Positions 11,923 through 17,719 of a stretch of 17,719 bases of DNA are shown here, one piece after another. The stretch is from positions 1 to 17,719 of the forward strand of contig JAUYJR010000052.1 of assembly GCA_030699255.1 (NCBI GenBank), written 5' to 3'. A program made the position numbers and the translations under genes. Source of the stretch: a bacterium. GTDB lineage: Bacteria > Patescibacteriota > Minisyncoccia > Minisyncoccales > UBA10102. The notes below the pieces were generated by a model. The model was not told the origin of the DNA, did no database searches, and worked only from the letters and a program-made list of their open reading frames with translations. Within the stretch, counting starts at the first letter, position 1. Each line of letters begins with the position of its first letter.

Positions 11923-13832
11923 GGACTCGTACGAGAGAAGTATTTCTGAAAAACCTCCCGTACTACGGGGAGTGCTCCCACCTGCCCTTCTAATATATCT
12001 TCCGTAACGATAACAAAGACAATTTCAGGATCCTCATAGGGAGCAAAGGCAACCGTCCACGCATAGAGATAGTCTCTCCCCTGCCCGTCTGTTCTACCTG
12101 TTTGGGCTGTTCCCGTTTTTGCCGCAACCTGCACCGAAAGAGAATTCAGCCAGCCTTGAGCTGATCCCTGAGTTACCGTCTGGCGCATCCCTTGTTGCAC
12201 CGTTTCTATATAGATTTGTGTTCCAATATTATCTTGAATAATTTCAGGCTCTATCTCTTTACTCTCTTTTGTCTCGCTGTCTATGACCTCAGCAACAAAC
12301 CGAGGACGATATATGGTTCCTCCATTTGCAATACCAACAAATGCCGAGGCAATCTGCAAGGGCGTTGCGGCAAACGCGCCCTGCCCAATAGAGAGGTGGT
12401 ACGTACTCCCCAATCTCCAATTTTCGTCAATGGTTGGCAAGGTGCCCCTCCCCTCTCCTGCAATATCAATGCCAGTTTTCTCCCCCAATCCAAATAATTT
12501 GTAGTATTCAAGAATCTTTGTGGGACCCAGTCCTTTTTGATCTTCAAATCCGCCACCCACAATGTAGAAGAATGTGTTAACAGAGTCCGCAATAGCGCGC
12601 TTCACATCGCTCCATCCATGGTATTTATGATCTCGGAAACACTCATCTTGTTCGGCAAATTTGTTCCATATACAGATTTGTTCCGGAGAATAGATGCGCG
12701 TTGCAGGCGTAATAATACCTTCTTCAAGCGCGGCAAGAGCAATAATGGGTTTCATAACAGATCCTGTTGGAAACCCAATTCCTCCCATTGCGCGGTTAAA
12801 TAGCGGATTAAGAGGATTTGCAATGAACAAACTCCATTCCTGCTTTGTAACATTTTTGGAAAACATAGAAGGATCAAAGCTTGGTACGCTTACCATACCA
12901 AGCACTCCTCCTGTTTTTGGATCTAGTGCTACAGCCGACGCTTTCTTTGCTCCCGTCACCTGTAAGACATGTTCAATGGCCTCCCTTATATCTTTCTGGA
13001 GCTGAAGATCAAGATACAGCACCAGACTACTACCCGCAACGGGAAGAACTCTCTCTTCGCTCCGAACGATGGTTCCTCGTGCATCTCTTGTAAATACCTC
13101 CATGCCAGGAATTCCTCTAAGTATTGTTTCATACGACTGCTCAATGCCCATCTTGCCAATTCGATCGGTAACAGAGTAGCCTTTCAGATTCTTTAGCTCT
13201 TCTTGAGAAATTTTTGCCGTATACCCTATTACATGAGCTAAAAGATCTCCCGCCACGTACTCTCGGAAGGTGCTTGAACGCAGTTCACAGCCTTGAAGCC
13301 GATCAGCTCTTGCTTGGGCTGTAACAAGCTCTTCGTGAGAAAGATTATGAATAACCACCATGAGAGGATCTTCGGTTTCATAAAATTCCGTAAGAAGCTC
13401 ATCAAATGGACGATTCGCAATTACGGAGAGTTCTTTAAAGAGCTCCTCTTTTGAGTTACGGGCTCCCGGAACATCTCGCTTGTCGCACACCAGATCAAAT
13501 GCCTGGCGGTTTCGCACCAGCTGAGTCATGGAGCGATCGTATAAAACTCCGCGATCAGCCAGCACAGAAACTCTTCTCAATGTATTATTCTCGGCAAGCG
13601 TTGCAAGCTCTTTGTGAGAAACAATCTGCAACGCAAACACGCGCACGCCAAAGAGAAGCACAATGAGGAGAAAGAAGCAGTACAAGAGGAGAAATATTGT
13701 TCGAGAGAGCGGAGATTCCAGCTTCTTGTCTTGTTCTCCGTTCTCATGCAGAATATCGTGCGGTTCAATATCCTGCATTCCTCCGCGCCTGATTGTTCTA
13801 TGAGAAGATTGAAAAGGAGGAAAGTCGAACAT
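11919..13832 (-). CDS. mrdA: Penicillin-binding protein 2, elongation transpeptidase
   Basis: Class B PBP that cross-links peptidoglycan during side-wall growth with MreC, MreD and RodA. The 637 residues show a cytoplasmic tail, one transmembrane anchor (about 45-70, IFLLLYCFFLLIVLLFGV), a dimerisation/linker domain (about 80-260), and the transpeptidase domain. The latter has catalytic S358-V-M-K361 in GFPTGSVMKP, S417-V-N419, and K572-T-G in AAKTGTAQTG. All three active-site motifs are intact. The ATG at 13832 overlaps mreD by 35 bases and lacks an SD; a second in-frame ATG at 13778, just after the mreD stop, would give 619 residues and is a real alternative. Last gene of mreC-mreD-mrdA. 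Confidence 0.96.
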   Translation of the reverse strand: MFDFPPFQSSHRTIRRGGMQDIEPHDILHENGEQDKKLESPLSRTIFLLLYCFFLLIVLLFGVRVFALQIVSHKELATLAENNTLRRVSVLADRGVLYDRSMTQLVRNRQAFDLVCDKRDVPGARNSKEELFKELSVIANRPFDELLTEFYETEDPLMVVIHNLSHEELVTAQARADRLQGCELRSSTFREYVAGDLLAHVIGYTAKISQEELKNLKGYSVTDRIGKMGIEQSYETILRGIPGMEVFTRDARGTIVRSEERVLPVAGSSLVLYLDLQLQKDIREAIEHVLQVTGAKKASAVALDPKTGGVLGMVSVPSFDPSMFSKNVTKQEWSLFIANPLNPLFNRAMGGIGFPTGSVMKPIIALAALEEGIITPATRIYSPEQICIWNKFAEQDECFRDHKYHGWSDVKRAIADSVNTFFYIVGGGFEDQKGLGPTKILEYYKLFGLGEKTGIDIAGEGRGTLPTIDENWRLGSTYHLSIGQGAFAATPLQIASAFVGIANGGTIYRPRFVAEVIDSETKESKEIEPEIIQDNIGTQIYIETVQQGMRQTVTQGSAQGWLNSLSVQVAAKTGTAQTGRTDGQGRDYLYAWTVAFAPYEDPEIVFVIVTEDILEGQVGALPVVREVFQKYFSRTSP

Positions 13833-14112
13833 ATTTGCGTATAAAAAATCTTATACCTAACACCAAGGCAAGCAGAACACCTATCCATATGCCAAAAAAC
13901 GATGAGGAAAAAGTATCAAGAATAACTCCTCCCGCAAGCGCCGCAATAATGTCCGTGGGATACCGTTCATCGGAAAAAAGCGCAATCCCCAGCACAAGCA
14001 AAAGAACAAGATTTGGCGTTACCCCATAGATGGGAAAGTGAGCAAAGAAACTTGACTGAACAAGAAATGCTACACACAGAAGTATTGTTATTCCAATACC
14101 GGTTTTTAGCAT
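13798..14112 (-). CDS. mreD: Rod-shape protein MreD
   Basis: MreD is a polytopic membrane partner of MreC and PBP2 in the elongasome. The 104-residue product is almost entirely hydrophobic, with about three to four membrane helices (ILLCVAFLVQSSFF, NLVLLLVLGIALF, IIAALAGGVILDTF, IGVLLALVLGIRFF). The sequence VTPNLVLLLV and the GGxILDTFSSSFFG segment match the MreD pattern of a PNLxLL helix followed by GLLxD. It is shorter than typical MreD (about 160), with fewer helices. It lies between mreC (stop three bases upstream) and mrdA (overlapping start), which supports the call as much as the sequence. Confidence 0.85.
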   Translation of the reverse strand: MLKTGIGITILLCVAFLVQSSFFAHFPIYGVTPNLVLLLVLGIALFSDERYPTDIIAALAGGVILDTFSSSFFGIWIGVLLALVLGIRFFIRKYVRLSSFSIFS

Positions 14113-14115
14113 ACG

Positions 14116-14910
14116 CTATTCCACAACAAGAAACAGAAGTTCCAGCGAACGTGGAGAGAAGGTCAAATCAATATGGGCCCGCTGAAAAGACTCCACATCA
14201 ACTTGCTGTGTTTCTCTTACCACGCCAATAAAAAGATTTGGAGGAAGAACACTCCCAATACGATTTGTTACAATAATGTCTCCGGTTTCAATGAGCGCGT
14301 CGGGAGGAAGAAACTCCATGCTTGCTCTCCCCTGCCCCGCACCTTGTACAACTCCCATAACATTTTTTTCCGCAATCCTTGTATCATACGCAAAGTCTTT
14401 ATGGGAAGGCAGAAGTATTGTGGAGGCATGAGGGAAAGCTTCCTTCACCACTCCCACAAATACCCTCCCCGATGTTATTACGGACATACCCGCGTGAACC
14501 CCCTCTTCTCTCCCCTGCCCAATAAGAATCATATCTCCTCCCGGGACAATTCCAATCATATCAACCCTCTGGAGACGAAAATCCTCAGGGAGTCCGTTCC
14601 CAATAGATTGAAGAAGAAGCTCATATTCTCGCTTAATATCTTGCAGAGAGAGAAGCTCCGAAATGAGAAGTGATTGCTCGTCTCTTAAGTATTGAGCCTC
14701 CTTGCTGAGAGCAGAAGGATAGAGAATTCCTTCTGAAAATTGAGCAACAGAAGCTCCGGATTTCCAGAGAAGTGACTGCAAGGGCAAGGAGGCTCGAAAG
14801 GTAACCTCTCGTACCTTTGCAAAAAACATATTTCCTCCAATGAGTAAAAAAAGAAGAGCTAATCCCACACCAATTCCATATTTTTTTAAGAAAATAAATC
14901 TCGTAGACAT
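14116..14910 (-). CDS. mreC: Rod-shape protein MreC
   Basis: MreC is the periplasmic or extracytoplasmic scaffold that activates PBP2. The start is ATG at 14910 (MSTRFIFLKKYG), giving 264 residues; an in-frame extension to 14973 would cover the promoter and reach the rRNA terminator and is rejected. Features are a short basic N-terminus, one membrane helix (about 12-30, IGVGLALLFLLIGGNMFF), a helical coiled-coil stretch (about 60-95, rich in S, E, L, Q), and the beta-rich domain with GLPEDFRLQRVDMIGIVPGGDM and RIGSVLPPNLFIGVV, typical of MreC. The promoter places the transcription start on the A of the ATG, so the mRNA should be leaderless. First gene of mreC-mreD-mrdA, directly after the rRNA terminator. 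Confidence 0.93.
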   Translation of the reverse strand: MSTRFIFLKKYGIGVGLALLFLLIGGNMFFAKVREVTFRASLPLQSLLWKSGASVAQFSEGILYPSALSKEAQYLRDEQSLLISELLSLQDIKREYELLLQSIGNGLPEDFRLQRVDMIGIVPGGDMILIGQGREEGVHAGMSVITSGRVFVGVVKEAFPHASTILLPSHKDFAYDTRIAEKNVMGVVQGAGQGRASMEFLPPDALIETGDIIVTNRIGSVLPPNLFIGVVRETQQVDVESFQRAHIDLTFSPRSLELLFLVVE

Positions 14911-14916
14911 TATCGT

Positions 14917-14945
14917 AGTATAGGGCAGAGAGAGAAGTGAATCAA
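14917..14945 (-). promoter_or_regulatory. Promoter of mreC-mreD-mrdA
   Basis: TTGATT (14945-14940), 17 bases, TATACT (14922-14917). The start site predicted seven bases after the -10 box is 14910, the first base of the mreC ATG. It begins 15 bases after the rRNA terminator. Confidence 0.75.
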
Positions 14946-14959
14946 CCCCCGCACAAAGC

Positions 14960-14993
14960 AAAAAACAGACCACATTATATTGGTCTGTTTTTT
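14960..14993 (-). terminator. Bidirectional intrinsic terminator of the rRNA operon
   Basis: AAAAAACAGACCA (14960-14972) and TGGTCTGTTTTTT (14981-14993) form a perfect 13-bp stem with an eight-base loop, with A-run and U-run on both flanks. It lies 15 bases after the 3' end of 5S rRNA and separates the rRNA operon from mreC. Confidence 0.92.
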
Positions 14994-15008
14994 GAGATCA
15001 AAGTCTTT

Positions 15009-15118
15009 GTAAGGCGACTACCTACTCTCGCCCATAAGGACTACCATCGGCCTTGGAGGATTTCACTTCCGTGTTCGGGATGGGAACGGGTGGAGCACCT
15101 CCAGTATAGTCGCCTTAC
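15009..15118 (-). rRNA. rrf: 5S ribosomal RNA
   Basis: About 110 nt. The ends GTAAGGCGAC and GTCGCCTTAC are exact complements and form helix I. Inside are the conserved CCCATCCCGAAC loop and the AGTAGG-type end segment of bacterial 5S. It lies about 90 bases downstream of the 23S 3' end and before the terminator at 14993-14960. The ends are defined by helix I and may differ by a few bases. Confidence 0.92.
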
Positions 15119-15149
15119 ATAAACTTCGATCGTATGCTCAAATTTTGTG

Positions 15150-15172
15150 CAGGGCATGCTTCCATGTGCCTG
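15150..15172 (-). repeat. Hairpin in the 23S-5S spacer
   Basis: CAGGGCATG pairs with CATGTGCCTG around a CTTC loop (one G-U or bulge). It is the most obvious structure in the roughly 86-base internal spacer and is probably an rRNA processing stem. Confidence 0.5.
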
Positions 15173-15204
15173 AGAAACTTATGAGCGTAGTGGGCGTAAA
15201 TTGC

Positions 15205-15590
15205 CAGCCAAGTACATTGCAAAGACCATTAGTACTCCTCAGCTTAACTCGTTGCCGAGCTTCCACTTAGAGCCTATCAACCTCGTCTTCTTCGAGGGGT
15301 CTTTGAGGATTAATCTTAAGGTAGGCTTCGCGCTTATATGCCTTCAGCGCTTATCCCTTCCCAACTTAGCTACCCAGCGATGCTCCGGGCGGAACAACTG
15401 GTACACCAGAGGTTGGTTCGTTCCGGTCCTCTCGTACTAAGAACGACTCCTTTCAATCCTCAGCGCCTGCGGTAGATAGGGACCAACCTGTCTCACGACG
15501 GTCTGAACCCAGCTCACGTACCACTTTAATTGGCGAACAACCAAACCCTTGGGAGCTGCTTCACCCCCAGGATGTGATGAGCCGACATCG
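15205..15590 (-). rRNA. rrl: 23S ribosomal RNA, 3' exon
   Basis: Begins at the intron 3' splice site with CGATGTCGGCTC, equivalent to E. coli C2501 onward (peptidyl-transferase loop), and continues through the sarcin-ricin loop (AGTACGAGAGGACCGG). It ends about 20 bases after the conserved TACTAATG (15234-15227). The 3' end is an estimate of about 15205 plus or minus 10, because the partner 5' end of the gene is outside the window. Confidence 0.93.
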
Positions 15591-16456
15591 CCTGTCGACA
15601 TTTTTCTTCCGTTACCAGAAGGATCGGACTATATCTTCACCCCACAATCACTTTGCGACTAAGGGGGTCGGCGTGTTATACAGATTTTAGCTCTGTATAA
15701 GGAACATATTGTTAATGTTCACAAGTCTCTACGGGGCTATAAATCAATTTGTATTTCATGGATGGAATCAGGAGATCTCCGATTAAATTTTTCAGAGTCG
15801 GTATAGAAGACTTGATAAATCTTATACGATAGTATTCTTTGTCGCGATTCAACCTTGCCTCTAATCCTATTTTACAAAGAAGTCGTATAAGTCTAAGTTG
15901 GTCCTCAATGCCGAACTGTTGCGTATTCAGGTATATATCTGAATCTCTGCACCTACTTCCATCATCCATAAACCATATGCTTACAACATGGGGATCGAGC
16001 CGAAGTTCTGTTGGAATAACTTTTTTGCCATTGCGATAAAATCGCCGGTATAATTCGGTTATTTCCGGATGTTGGCGGGTATAAAAACGGTATGCGACTC
16101 TTTGGCCGTTTCCATTTCGCATCTTTGGTCCCGAAACACAGATACTTCGCAGTATGCTGAATTTCCAATCAACATACTCTTTTGCCCGAAACATATGATT
16201 TACTTCCAGAAAAGCATCCTTTCTTCCCGGCATGATCCGGAGGTATCCATCACCAAGGATCGAACCGAGAATTGTAGATGTCTGTAATTGAGTTAAGCTT
16301 CCCACGGCATTGTCCATAGATATGGGTACATTATACCATATGGAGTTCACCGTTATAAGCCGATTTTTGTTTTTCTTCGAATCTCTATTTCTCTCGAAGA
16401 ACAGGTATGACATTACTGCCATAGCACCCCGATTATAAATTTATAACTTATGGTTA
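15591..16456 (-). ncRNA. Group I intron in 23S rRNA after position U2500 (E. coli numbering)
   Basis: Both splice sites can be fixed. The 5' exon ends GCACCU and pairs with internal guide GGGUGC (16429-16424), giving the U-G pair at the splice site (P1). The four bases AUCG just before the guide pair with the 3' exon start CGAU (P10). The intron ends in G (15591). The S element AAGATATAGTCC is at 15637-15626. P3 is UCGGC (16363-16359) with GCCGA (15672-15668). P4 ACGGU/GCCGU and P5 UCCAUA/UAUGGA are readable near 16350-16300. P7 is GACU (15727-15724) with AGUC in S. Two hairpins (15702-15720 and 15676-15700) between the P7 5' strand and the P3 3' strand look like P7.1/P7.2, suggesting subgroup IA. 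The intron carries a homing endonuclease ORF. Confidence 0.93.
15712..16317 (-). CDS. LAGLIDADG homing endonuclease in the 23S intron
   Basis: Intron-encoded endonuclease that would cut intronless 23S genes and spread the intron. From ATG at 16317 it has 201 residues, starting MDNAVGSLTQLQ. The first LAGLIDADG motif is ILGSILGDG, 16 residues into this form, and the second is SIWFMDDGS about 97 residues later. Both carry the catalytic acidic residues (D), so this is a two-motif monomeric type. An in-frame ATG at 16422 would add 35 residues encoded by the intron core (P3-P5) and not resembling the family. The end of the ORF overlaps the likely P7 5' strand. No frameshift or stop interrupts it, so it appears functional. 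No SD is visible. Confidence 0.92.
   Translation of the reverse strand: MDNAVGSLTQLQTSTILGSILGDGYLRIMPGRKDAFLEVNHMFRAKEYVDWKFSILRSICVSGPKMRNGNGQRVAYRFYTRQHPEITELYRRFYRNGKKVIPTELRLDPHVVSIWFMDDGSRCRDSDIYLNTQQFGIEDQLRLIRLLCKIGLEARLNRDKEYYRIRFIKSSIPTLKNLIGDLLIPSMKYKLIYSPVETCEH

Positions 16457-17719
<1,263 letters not shown>

Noticed and set aside
14911..14973. 21-codon N-terminal extension of MreC
   Set aside because: It covers the promoter and part of the rRNA terminator hairpin; the resulting residues do not fit the family.

Overview
The window looks like a chromosomal piece of a small-genome bacterium, most likely Patescibacteria/CPR (Parcubacteria-like). That assignment is inference. It rests on a group I intron with a homing endonuclease inside the 23S rRNA gene, a HrcA repressor of only about 232 residues, short MreD and FtsQ-like proteins, tight gene packing, and housekeeping genes without Shine-Dalgarno (SD) sites. 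Every supported gene lies on the minus strand, so transcription runs from high to low coordinates.

Reading in the direction of transcription: (1) 17719-15009 holds the 3' part of an rRNA operon: 23S rRNA (5' end outside the window) split by an 866-nt group I intron encoding a LAGLIDADG endonuclease, then 5S rRNA and a bidirectional terminator. (2) 14910-11919 holds the cell-shape genes mreC-mreD-mrdA (PBP2), with mreC apparently leaderless. (3) 11922-9594 is an accessory island of small unrecognised genes. It has three near-consensus sigma70 promoters, strong SD sites, GC-rich codon use, many hairpins, two perfect copies of a 62-bp repeat, and a complete type III hammerhead ribozyme directly after one repeat. 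A long U-tailed hairpin closes it. (4) 9592-4760 holds greA, a family 2 glycosyltransferase, lysS, serS and an ftsQ/divIB-like division gene. (5) 4752-348 is the heat-shock operon hrcA-grpE-dnaK-dnaJ. Its promoter overlaps a CIRCE-like operator of exact 9-9-9 geometry, and its predicted start site falls at the hrcA start codon. (6) 347-1 holds mutually exclusive hairpins, tRNA-Lys(UUU), and the first 43 codons of a membrane protein, probably an ABC transporter.

Two initiation styles stand out. Core genes are leaderless or overlap a neighbour and have no SD, whereas island genes have textbook SD sites. The most unusual element is the hammerhead/repeat transcription unit at about 10955-9594. 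The ribozyme would cut between 10264 and 10263, separating the upstream 94-codon gene and its repeat hairpin from a downstream RNA that carries small ORFs and the second repeat.
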